A stretch of DNA of 44,542 nucleotides. Origin: Lachnospiraceae bacterium (GTDB lineage Bacteria > Bacillota > Clostridia > Lachnospirales > Lachnospiraceae). The notes beneath the pieces were generated by a model, which saw only the letters and a list, made by a program, of their open reading frames with translations, was not told where the DNA came from and made no database searches. This document shows positions 7,326-14,685 of the stretch, in pieces (position 1 is the stretch's first letter; each line of letters starts with the position of its first letter). A program made the position numbers and the translations under genes. Location of the stretch: positions 1 through 44,542 of the forward strand of contig SFGF01000024.1 in the NCBI GenBank assembly GCA_004556655.1, read 5' to 3'.

Positions 7326-7730
7326 TTAACTTCTCTTGATAAAATCTGTATTACATTTTGGACAATGAATCGATATTTTTCCTTTTCCCCGGGGAACTCT
7401 CACTTTTTGTCCACAGGTAGGACACTTAAAAATCCGAACCGTTTTGTCCGCTTTCTGACCACTGAACATCTGATTCTTTTTCGCGTTAAATCGATATTTC
7501 AGATCCAGAAACTTCCTGTTCTCCTCATAACGCTTACCGTAATCTTTGGACATCATCCTATAGTACAGCCAGATCAGACCTGCCAGCACCAAAAGATTGA
7601 TGAGACTGCTCCTTAAAAACATATTAAGCACGACCAGTACCATCAGTGCTATGGAAAGAAATCTGCTCAGTTCATCCACGCCGTATCTTCCCTGCATAAA
7701 TCTCATGATTTTGTCTCTCAAACGCTCCAT
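7326..7730 (-). CDS. Zinc-ribbon membrane protein
   Basis: This 134-aa protein has two closely spaced hydrophobic helices (about 23-38 and 43-59), a basic linker and a C-terminal zinc ribbon. The ribbon has CPTC at 103-106 and CPKC at 123-126, separated by a VRVPRGKGKI strand, as in rubredoxin-like knuckles. The predicted topology is a hairpin in the membrane with a cytoplasmic zinc ribbon. AAGGAGATAAG precedes the ATG. It is first in the operon with DUF5685 and the J-domain gene. A role as membrane anchor for that operon's products is a guess. Confidence 0.85.
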   Translation of the reverse strand: MERLRDKIMRFMQGRYGVDELSRFLSIALMVLVVLNMFLRSSLINLLVLAGLIWLYYRMMSKDYGKRYEENRKFLDLKYRFNAKKNQMFSGQKADKTVRIFKCPTCGQKVRVPRGKGKISIHCPKCNTDFIKRS

Positions 7731-7835
7731 ATAACTTATCTCCTTAATGTCTGTAATTTCAATTTTATCTATACGATAATCCTTTTTCTTCCAAAAAACA
7801 ATTAAAACATTCTAAAGAGATTATAAAGATACCAT

Positions 7836-8444
7836 TCACTGTTTTTGCAGCAGATCTTCCAGTTTTTTTGAGTCCGTCTCATAATCAGAAAAGGTAATGG
7901 CCTGCATTCCAAAACTGCGGGCTGCTTTCGTATTTTCTTCTCTGTCATCAAGAAATACACATTCCGCAGGAATCAGATTGTATTTTTTACAGATATATTC
8001 ATAAATCTCTTTTTCCGGTTTCAACAGCTTACAGCGGTAGGAAAATACAGTTCCATCCATGTACGGCAGAAATTTCATTTTATGTTCTGTCTGCTCATAG
8101 GTATATTCCGCATAGTTTGACAGAATATACAGACGGTAACCCCGGGATTTTAGATTTTTTACCCATTCCACCGTATACGGCATCAGTTCAATCGTTCCTC
8201 CCACCATACGATGTGCCTTGCGGATTTCCTTTTCGTATGCCGGATTATTTGCCACAAAACCTTCCAGTAATTCTGCCGGAGACATTGTTCCACGATCTGA
8301 CTCTTCCCACCACAGATGATTCAAAAACATAGCTTCATTGACAGCCTGCTGCGTTTTTTCATCAAAACCAAGCCGTTTCAGGAATCCTTCCGGGTCATAC
8401 TCCATCAGAACTTTTCCCACATCAAATATAACGTTCTTTATCAT
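7836..8444 (-). CDS. HAD family hydrolase, YihX-like
   Basis: This 202-aa HAD protein has motif I IFDVGKVLMEYD (residues 6-17; nucleophile Asp8, with Gly at the second usual Asp, as in YihX-type members), motif II LYILSNYAEY, motif III Lys in CKLLKPEKEIY and motif IV ECVFLDDREENTKAA. E. coli YihX dephosphorylates alpha-glucose-1-phosphate; substrate identity here is not assured. Its ATG overlaps the stop of the small membrane-protein gene by four nt (ATGA), so the two are co-translated. Confidence 0.9.
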   Translation of the reverse strand: MIKNVIFDVGKVLMEYDPEGFLKRLGFDEKTQQAVNEAMFLNHLWWEESDRGTMSPAELLEGFVANNPAYEKEIRKAHRMVGGTIELMPYTVEWVKNLKSRGYRLYILSNYAEYTYEQTEHKMKFLPYMDGTVFSYRCKLLKPEKEIYEYICKKYNLIPAECVFLDDREENTKAARSFGMQAITFSDYETDSKKLEDLLQKQ

Positions 8445-8707
8445 GATTTCTTATCCTCATTCTTTTTATTTTTCGCTTTGTCATCCTGTTTCCTATCATC
8501 CATTTTTTCATCTCTGTTTTTCAGATAACGATAGATCAGCACATTTGCATACAGAAACACCGGAACGATAATTGTACAGGCAATAGAAGCCTTGAACCAC
8601 CCTTCCGAATTCGGGCTGCCTGAAATAGCAAATACCATTGTCGCTCCATACATAGCCAATAATAAAACAACTCCCAATAAAGCAAAGATTCTCTGTATTT
8701 TTTTCAT
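8441..8707 (-). CDS. Small two-helix membrane protein
   Basis: This 88-aa hypothetical protein has two hydrophobic helices (about 5-27 and 38-60) and a strongly charged Lys/Asp-rich C-terminal tail (DEKMDDRKQDDKAKNKKNEDK). The frame continues upstream to a TTG at 8734, but AGGCGGAG before ATG 8707 marks the start. It is translationally coupled to the downstream HAD gene. No function can be assigned; short proteins with this layout are common in Lachnospiraceae. Confidence 0.75.
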   Translation of the reverse strand: MKKIQRIFALLGVVLLLAMYGATMVFAISGSPNSEGWFKASIACTIIVPVFLYANVLIYRYLKNRDEKMDDRKQDDKAKNKKNEDKKS

Positions 8708-8797
8708 TCTGCTCCGCCTTTCCCTAAATTTCAATGCTCTATAGAGTATTGCATAAAATCATAGGAATTACAACTGTCTTTCCATGATTTGCATTTT

Positions 8798-10717
8798 TTA
8801 TCTTTTTTTCACAAGCATCCATGCTGCCATTTTGCTTTCTTCTGTCCAAAGTTTGCCTGCGGATGCATAATCCGTCACATGCATTCTGTTCCCATCGGTA
8901 AGAGGAACCTCCAGTTCCAATATATTTTCATATACGGCAATTTTCTTTTCCGGAAATGTTATGTCCACATATCCATCCTCTCTTATGAAAATATCCACGG
9001 GTTCATCTACACTGTAACCCAGTCTGTTTTCCTGCGCCAGAATCACCGGACCTCTTCTGAGCGCTATATGATTTTTTGCTGTGGGATCCTCTTCATCATA
9101 CGTAGGAATCATGTAATTGGCTCCCCAGACCACCTTGTTCATCAGCACCTGATGACCATAGGATACCGGATATATCACTTTTGTCCGCATGTCCAGCTGC
9201 AGTTCCACAACATCTCCTGTATGCCAGCTTCTGCCTATTTTTGTATAACCGTTCTCCGTTGCCACCCTCTCACCATTTACTGCCACCTCTGTCTGTACGC
9301 TCCATGCAGGAATTCTGATCAACAGTTCAAACCATTCGGTCTTTTCCATATCTATCGAAATCTTTATCCTGCCGCTGACCGGATAGGTAGTTTCCGTCCG
9401 GAAAATCAATTGATTGCCGGAGGAAGTAATCGTCTGCATACTGCCATCTATAAACAGATTGATGACAAATCCCTGCCTTGAAGAAAGCATTGCCATCCTG
9501 GGGACCAGACCAAGACCGGCAGAGCCAATACATGCGCAGCACCCGTAGTAATGGTTATCACTCATAACTTTCAATCCTCCAATTCCATTTCCTCTGGTAC
9601 CGGCAGTAAGAGGGCTATAGCTGTCAAAAGGCAATGGTTCCATACTCCAGTCAGGATGATTTTTCAGAATCGTTGGTTCAATCACTTTTTCCGTATTGAT
9701 TGCTCCCAGATATGCATTATATAAGGATATCTCAAAAGCATCCACATATTTTGCCTCTCCGGTCAGAAGCGTCATCTGATAAAAGAATTTCATCATAGTA
9801 ACAGTCACACAGGTTTCCTGCATGATCACGCCATTATTGGTATTGGCCTGTCTTACTGAGGAATGATCAAATAATTCGTGGGTGCATCCGCAGCAGCCGA
9901 TAATCGTAAAATCACTTTCCAGAATCTTATTGGCAAAATTTACGATACTTGTTTTATATTTTTCAATTCCCGTCACACGATAATATTCCAGTAGTCCTTC
10001 AAAGCAGGATGTCATCTCATATGCTTTCGTGACCGGATATTGATATGGATATAGCTTATCTTCATATGCAAGATCAAAAATATTGACAACATCCGTTCCG
10101 CCGCATTCCACAATATAAGAAGCAAAATCCAGATATTTCTCTTCTTTTGTAAGACGATACAGCCGCACAACAGGCTCCAGCAATGACGAGGAATTCAATC
10201 CCCTCCAGTGACGTGTCGCTTTGGTGAGCAGGAGCTTTCCTTTGGCCGGATCACCGATCTTTGTCATAATGTAATCCACCTGGCGGCACATACTTTTGAT
10301 AATTCTGTCACTTAAAACCGTATCCTTACAAATCTCAAGAAAATACTGCATACCGAGCAGCACATATTTTCGTCCCCAGATATCCCATCCATCAAATTCA
10401 TGATCTATGCCATAGCTGCTGATTCTTCCGTACTCATCCTGTGTGGAAAGCATGTCTTCCACGGAATCTTTCAATACTTGATACAATGTTTCATCCTCAG
10501 AATACGCATATATAAAACATGCGCCCCGCATCATCTTGCCCCAGTATTCTCCTCTCCATCCGGCATCATAGTCCGCATCTTCCTTAAACTGCTGCACAAA
10601 TCTTTTCCACAGATCTGTCCTTAAAAGCTGAAATTCCTCTATATACCGAACGTACTGATCCATCATACCGTGAAATTTGCAGTGATTTCCTGCTCCTGCT
10701 TCAAAAACATTTCTCAT
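8798..10717 (-). CDS. GH127-like beta-L-arabinofuranosidase domain protein (DUF1680 type)
   Basis: This roughly 639-aa protein has an N-terminal (alpha/alpha)-barrel with repeated helix pairs (about 20-420) and a C-terminal beta-rich part (430-639). The block YGCCACIGSAGLGLVPRMA near residues 388-405 occupies the place of the CC-containing zinc/nucleophile motif of GH127 enzymes. In HypBA1 cysteines and a glutamate bind zinc, and one cysteine is the nucleophile. HNGVIMQETCVTVTMMKF-like residues near 300 supply a Glu and Cys at the expected place. No signal peptide is visible, so it would act on imported oligosaccharides. GH127/GH146 members mostly cleave beta-L-arabinofuranosides; this sequence is divergent, so the substrate is open. 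GGGAGG lies 11 nt before the chosen ATG; a start at 10741 is also possible. Confidence 0.85.
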   Translation of the reverse strand: MRNVFEAGAGNHCKFHGMMDQYVRYIEEFQLLRTDLWKRFVQQFKEDADYDAGWRGEYWGKMMRGACFIYAYSEDETLYQVLKDSVEDMLSTQDEYGRISSYGIDHEFDGWDIWGRKYVLLGMQYFLEICKDTVLSDRIIKSMCRQVDYIMTKIGDPAKGKLLLTKATRHWRGLNSSSLLEPVVRLYRLTKEEKYLDFASYIVECGGTDVVNIFDLAYEDKLYPYQYPVTKAYEMTSCFEGLLEYYRVTGIEKYKTSIVNFANKILESDFTIIGCCGCTHELFDHSSVRQANTNNGVIMQETCVTVTMMKFFYQMTLLTGEAKYVDAFEISLYNAYLGAINTEKVIEPTILKNHPDWSMEPLPFDSYSPLTAGTRGNGIGGLKVMSDNHYYGCCACIGSAGLGLVPRMAMLSSRQGFVINLFIDGSMQTITSSGNQLIFRTETTYPVSGRIKISIDMEKTEWFELLIRIPAWSVQTEVAVNGERVATENGYTKIGRSWHTGDVVELQLDMRTKVIYPVSYGHQVLMNKVVWGANYMIPTYDEEDPTAKNHIALRRGPVILAQENRLGYSVDEPVDIFIREDGYVDITFPEKKIAVYENILELEVPLTDGNRMHVTDYASAGKLWTEESKMAAWMLVKKR

Positions 10718-10741
10718 GAACTTTTCTACCTCCCTTTTCAT

Positions 10742-10952
10742 CCTGTAGTGAACCTTATCCTCATTGTACCACGTATACAGAAGAATTACATTTCAAAATC
10801 TAACCTTTATACTGGTATATAATATCCAACCGTGATAAACTGTTTTTAAATTATTCTGCTTTTGGAATTATATAAAGAAATGAAAAACCTGAAAGTGAGA
10901 TGTGCATATGATAGATAATAAGAAACCCTCTGAGCATGTAAAGGAGCAAATG
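10742..10952. other. Divergent intergenic region between GH127-like gene and trmO
   Basis: No gene. A TATAAT-like box lies near 10818-10823 on the plus strand and a TACAAT box on the minus strand near 10765-10770, both without a good -35. Promoters for both flanking genes probably lie here, but they cannot be fixed. Confidence 0.35.
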
Positions 10953-11639
10953 ATGCGCCCTATCGCCCATATAATCAGTGATTTTCCGACCAAATTCGGA
11001 ATTCCCCGGCAGAGCGGAATCGTGCCTTCCCTTCACTCTGTCATTGTTTTTGAACCGGAATACAGAATTGCAGATGCCCTGCGGGGGCTGGAGGAATTTT
11101 CTCATCTCTGGCTGATCTGGGAGTTTTCTGAAGCCGTAAGAGAAACCTGGTCTCCTACCGTACGCCCGCCCCGGCTGGGCGGCAACATAAGGAAAGGGGT
11201 CTTTGCCACCCGCTCTCCCTTCCGCCCCAATCCGATCGGACTGTCCTGCGTCCGTTTGGAATCCATCCAATGGGACACTCCTCAGGGTGCCGTCCTTCAT
11301 GTGACAGGTGCAGATCTGATGAATGGAACTCCCATCTATGACATCAAACCTTACATTCCTTACGCAGACTGTCACCCGGATGCCAAAGGCAGCTTTGCCG
11401 ATACTCATAAAGATGATGCGCTTTCTGTCCATATCTCCGACGAACTGAAAAATCAGATACCACCGGAGCATCTGGAAGCATTGATCGATATACTTGCCCA
11501 TGATCCCCGCCCTGCCTATCACAACGATCCGGAACGAATTTACGGTTTTCCTTTTGCTGGGATGGAAGTGAAATTTCAGGTGCGCGAAAATCGCCTTGAA
11601 GTGTGCAAAATCGAAATGATTGAACCCATGATGCTTTAA
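10953..11639 (+). CDS. trmO: tRNA (N6-threonylcarbamoyladenosine(37)-N6)-methyltransferase TrmO
   Basis: This is a roughly 228-aa member of the YaeB/TsaA family. TrmO methylates N6 of the threonylcarbamoyl group at A37 of certain ANN-decoding tRNAs, using S-adenosylmethionine. Visible signatures are RPIAHI-SDFPTKFGIPRQSG at the N-terminus, PPRLGGN and PFRPNPIGLSCV (the SAM-binding beta-barrel), MNGTPIYDIKPYIPYAD, and the C-terminal part with DPRPAYHND. ATG 10953 has AAGGAG at 6-nt spacing and starts at the usual family position. GTG 10902 and ATG 10908 are in frame upstream but have weaker ribosome binding sites. It is the only plus-strand gene in this half of the window, and its stop overlaps the stop of the convergent kinase-like gene. 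Confidence 0.9.
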   Translation: MRPIAHIISDFPTKFGIPRQSGIVPSLHSVIVFEPEYRIADALRGLEEFSHLWLIWEFSEAVRETWSPTVRPPRLGGNIRKGVFATRSPFRPNPIGLSCVRLESIQWDTPQGAVLHVTGADLMNGTPIYDIKPYIPYADCHPDAKGSFADTHKDDALSVHISDELKNQIPPEHLEALIDILAHDPRPAYHNDPERIYGFPFAGMEVKFQVRENRLEVCKIEMIEPMML

Positions 11640-12490
11640 TTTTCTTCAATAAAGAGTACATTTTCTAAACATTTGACTGCATTTTCTGTCATGTCGCAAG
11701 TAAGCTGATAAACCGGAACCTGCCTGATCAAATCTTCTATGATATCCATGGCACACATTACAAATTCATGGTTCCACTGGTTAACTGTAACCTGCGAATA
11801 AAGCTGTGAAAATGCCTGAACAGGTGACAGCTTCTCTATCTGATTTTCTTTACCCTGCTGCAGCATCACAATTGCACAGACAGGTGTATCTTCCAGCTTA
11901 CAAATATCAGAAGAACCACAAACCGGCCATCCACCGGCTGTCCACTGCCCATTTATTTTTTGTAGAAGGGCACGGTCTCCATTGACTGTCCGGCTTCCCC
12001 GATATCGTTCCCACAATTCTGCCTGTGTGGATTTTCCTGTCCCTGATGGAGCTGAAAACAGAATCGCTTTTTCCTGATATACCATATAGGCACAGTGGAG
12101 GATCAAACAATGATGTGTTATCACCCGTCGCTCCAACGCAAACAAAGATACAAACACCGGATCAATATGCAGATCTGTTATTTCCCGAACCGCCAGCAGT
12201 ACTTCCGCCTGCCGATCAGACACTTCCTGATAACAGGCATAATAGTTATTCTGTCCTTTGATCCCGATCAGACGACTTTCCCCGGCAGTAGTTTTATAGA
12301 CGGTAAGATCAGACCGCCTTGCAATAATTCTGCCCTCCGGCAAAGGAAGTTGATCCGTAATACGAATTTGATATGTATATTCCGGTCTTCCCTGCTTTCT
12401 CTCAAACAAAAGAAAATTATCCGGAAGCAAAAGTTCTTCCGGACAAATCAAAGAAAAAACGAAATTTCCAATCTGAAAGATCCTATTCAT
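11636..12490 (-). CDS. HPr-kinase/PEPCK-like P-loop protein of RiPP cluster
   Basis: This 284-aa protein has a Walker A loop SAPSGTGKST (146-155) preceded by the LILHCAYMVYQEKAILF strand and followed by RTVNGDRALL. That is the layout of HPr kinase/phosphorylase C-terminal domains and of the HprK-like kinases found in RiPP clusters. The N-terminal 120 residues lack the HprK N-domain. In lasso-peptide systems such kinases (for example PadeK) phosphorylate the C-terminal serine of the precursor. Here the candidate precursor ends in Ser. The start overlaps the end of the radical SAM gene by eight nt, so expression is coupled. A role in peptide modification is inferred; it could also act in substrate handling or regulation. 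Confidence 0.82.
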   Translation of the reverse strand: MNRIFQIGNFVFSLICPEELLLPDNFLLFERKQGRPEYTYQIRITDQLPLPEGRIIARRSDLTVYKTTAGESRLIGIKGQNNYYACYQEVSDRQAEVLLAVREITDLHIDPVFVSLFALERRVITHHCLILHCAYMVYQEKAILFSAPSGTGKSTQAELWERYRGSRTVNGDRALLQKINGQWTAGGWPVCGSSDICKLEDTPVCAIVMLQQGKENQIEKLSPVQAFSQLYSQVTVNQWNHEFVMCAMDIIEDLIRQVPVYQLTCDMTENAVKCLENVLFIEEN

Positions 12491-13592
12491 AATTCTTTAC
12501 CTCCTGCAAAAGCAGTCTGTAATATTCTTCCGAATATCTACACAGATAATCCGGTATTCCATTATAAGTACCGGTTTCCAATAAAGCACCTGCAGCACAG
12601 ATTTTACACAGGGGACGAAGACTGCACTTTGTACAGATCGGGTTAATTCGAATTTCCCGTGTTCCTGAGCAGACTTCCTTCCATGCATTTTCAAATCCGA
12701 TTTCAAAAACCGGCGCAGACGGTTCTGTCATCATTACACAGGGACGCATCTCTCCTTGCCAGTTAACTGTAAAGGAACAGTTTCCTGCAAGGCAGGATAC
12801 ATGGTCATCTCCTCGAGGAAAATCCGGATTCTGTACCCTTTCTATACTCTGGCAGATATATTGCTTGTAAAAATCTTCTGATAACTGAATCTTCAGTGCT
12901 TTTAGCGAAGTTTGGGCAGCCTCCTCCGGAGTCACTCGCGTCTGCGGTGCATAAGAATAATCTCTTTCCCGCGTACCGGGCATCATATAGGGATCGATAT
13001 GAACAGGAACATCCAGCTGATTACCAATATCAAAGATCTTCTCCAGGCTGCTGCAGTTTACTTTTGTGATACTGCAGCTGATTTTCACATCTACTTTTTG
13101 TTCTCTGAGAAGCCGAACCGCCCGAATGGTTTTATCAAACCCATCCGGATAATGACATAGTTTCTCATAAGACTCTTCATCAGCTCCATAGAGAGTAATA
13201 TTGATACGTCTTGGTTTGTACATTCCAAAGAATGCCGCCCATTCCTCATCAATAAGCGTTGCATTTGTATTGATTGTCAAAATCATTCCCATCTGCTTTA
13301 GTTCTCGATAAAGCTTTTTAAAATCAGGAAACAGCAGCGGTTCTCCTCCGGTCAGCAACAGAAATAATACCCCCGCCTGTTCCATCTGGTGGGCCAGCTC
13401 CAGCCACTCTTCTACTGTGCGAAGACGACCCTTTTTCTCCATCTCTTCCCGGCTCAAACGAACATAACACATATCACAGTTCATGTTGCAGAGAGGGAGA
13501 AGCTCCAGGCTTCCTGTGATCGGAACCCGCTGTTGCTTCGCCTTTTTTATCATCATTTGTTCCAAGGAAGATGTATCATCCATAAAATCCAT
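12483..13592 (-). CDS. Radical SAM/SPASM peptide maturase
   Basis: This 369-aa enzyme has the radical SAM motif CNMNCDMC (C35, C39, C42), GGEP at 82-85 for SAM binding, and a core barrel to about residue 230. A cysteine-rich C-terminal SPASM-like domain follows (C267, C272, C285, C320, C323, C329, C332, C351) that should bind auxiliary 4Fe-4S clusters. SPASM enzymes commonly install crosslinks (thioether or C-C) or other changes in ribosomal peptides, with a PqqD-type partner delivering the substrate. Here a PqqD-like gene and a candidate precursor lie directly upstream. AGGAGAAAG precedes the ATG. A partial terminator (13617-13643) separates it from the precursor gene, which should keep enzyme levels below substrate levels. 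Chemistry and product are unknown. Confidence 0.92.
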   Translation of the reverse strand: MDFMDDTSSLEQMMIKKAKQQRVPITGSLELLPLCNMNCDMCYVRLSREEMEKKGRLRTVEEWLELAHQMEQAGVLFLLLTGGEPLLFPDFKKLYRELKQMGMILTINTNATLIDEEWAAFFGMYKPRRINITLYGADEESYEKLCHYPDGFDKTIRAVRLLREQKVDVKISCSITKVNCSSLEKIFDIGNQLDVPVHIDPYMMPGTRERDYSYAPQTRVTPEEAAQTSLKALKIQLSEDFYKQYICQSIERVQNPDFPRGDDHVSCLAGNCSFTVNWQGEMRPCVMMTEPSAPVFEIGFENAWKEVCSGTREIRINPICTKCSLRPLCKICAAGALLETGTYNGIPDYLCRYSEEYYRLLLQEVKNYE

Positions 13593-13616
13593 AATATCTT
13601 TCTCCTATGAAGAAAA

Positions 13617-13643
13617 AGGATCGGAACACGATGCTCCGATCCT
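13617..13643 (-). terminator. Leaky terminator between precursor and maturase genes
   Basis: A perfect 9-bp stem (AGGATCGGA / TCCGATCCT) with a 9-nt loop, followed on the minus strand by TTTTTCTT. The maturase start lies only about 25 nt beyond it, so it should act as a partial terminator. Confidence 0.8.
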
Positions 13644-13681
13644 CTATTAATAACAAAACTACTATTAGATATAGGCTACAA

Positions 13682-14080
13682 TCAAGACTTCTCAGTAACC
13701 CAGCTGTCCATATCGAGATTTGTAGTACAATGAATATTATGCCCATCTTCTCCACGCCAAATAATCACTGGCAACGCTTCTCCTACAGGATATCCCAAAA
13801 CATTCTTTTTCATATATCCTGCAATAAATTCATCTTTAGTACTTGCTTCATGAGTTATAGAACAAGCACCATAAGAACCTAATGCTACATCATCACTTGT
13901 TCCCATTACTCCATCCTTGCCATTAGTAAATACAGTAGAACCTGTTAATCCCGTTCCATATTTGGTAGAAGCATCACATACAAATTTATACACTTTATTC
14001 TTATCCCCACATGCTGCCACATATTCATTGGCAATAAACTCCTGCACTGAAATTCTTGGTTCTTCCCATGTCTTTCTCAT
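13682..14080 (-). CDS. Candidate RiPP precursor peptide (NEYVAAC leader)
   Basis: This 132-aa protein begins MRKTWEEPRISVQEFIANEYVAAC, a leader-like opening I associate with precursor-type proteins next to radical SAM enzymes in Lachnospiraceae. The remainder is rich in Gly, Thr, Ser and Asp, with four cysteines (C24, C35, C73, C118), a DGVMGTSDD segment and a C-terminal TEKS. No signal peptide or membrane helix is present. An excellent SD (GAGGAGG) lies in the final codons of the PqqD-like gene, one nt upstream, so the two are coupled. The long length is unusual for a RiPP precursor, and the core region is not obvious; it may be a modified protein rather than a released peptide. Confidence 0.75.
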   Translation of the reverse strand: MRKTWEEPRISVQEFIANEYVAACGDKNKVYKFVCDASTKYGTGLTGSTVFTNGKDGVMGTSDDVALGSYGACSITHEASTKDEFIAGYMKKNVLGYPVGEALPVIIWRGEDGHNIHCTTNLDMDSWVTEKS

Positions 14081-14081
14081 A

Positions 14082-14468
14082 TTACACTACCTCCTCTAAA
14101 ATCCTATATCTTAAGGTCTCTTCCACAAAACGATATGTAGCATTACGAATGGTTTCCTCTGTTGCATCATATTCCTGCATACCTTTTTTGACTACATCTT
14201 CGATTGTACTGGGGTACAGGAATGCTTTCCAAAGAAAAACTGCTGTATCGTTTGGCGCCATTACCGCATTTGTAATCAAGCTTTCCTCATCTACAGGGAT
14301 AATTGCATACTCCCCTGCAATCTCCCGCAGGATATATCCTGATCTTATACGATACCTCTTATTTTCTTCCGTATTATTATCGTTTTTAAGATGCTCATCC
14401 AGCTTATCCCCACTTAATTCGCCGGAATTATCAGTAAAAGGGAACTCGAGTTTCATATTTTCGTTCAT
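14082..14468 (-). CDS. PqqD family peptide-recognition protein
   Basis: This 128-aa protein has about 40 charged N-terminal residues followed by a PqqD-type RiPP recognition element (about 40-125): YRIRSGYILREIAGEYAIIPVDEE, then MAPNDTAVFLWKAFLYPSTIEDVV and a three-helix tail. PqqD-like proteins bind the leader of a precursor peptide and present it to a radical SAM enzyme. It is the first gene of the cluster, behind a TTGATT/TATAAT promoter, with GAGGTG before the ATG and the precursor gene directly after. The acidic N-terminal extension is not part of the usual domain. Confidence 0.85.
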   Translation of the reverse strand: MNENMKLEFPFTDNSGELSGDKLDEHLKNDNNTEENKRYRIRSGYILREIAGEYAIIPVDEESLITNAVMAPNDTAVFLWKAFLYPSTIEDVVKKGMQEYDATEETIRNATYRFVEETLRYRILEEVV

Positions 14469-14552
14469 ATTTCACCTCTTCCCGACTAAAATGTTATTAG
14501 AAAAAGGGATTAACGCATATAATACACCCTTTAACGATTCCTGTCACCGCAT

Positions 14553-14581
14553 ATTATAAGCGAATTTCACATATAAATCAA
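14553..14581 (-). promoter_or_regulatory. Promoter of the RiPP cluster
   Basis: TTGATT (14576-14581), 17-nt spacer, TATAAT (14553-14558) on the minus strand, about 85 nt upstream of the PqqD-like start. Confidence 0.75.
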
Positions 14582-14685
14582 GGGGTTTTTGGAAAATTTT
14601 AAATATACTTTGAATAGTAACACATAGGGGACAGGCGATACTTTCTAAGTCTGCTAACTTTCTATTCACAAAATATCTGTGTGGC

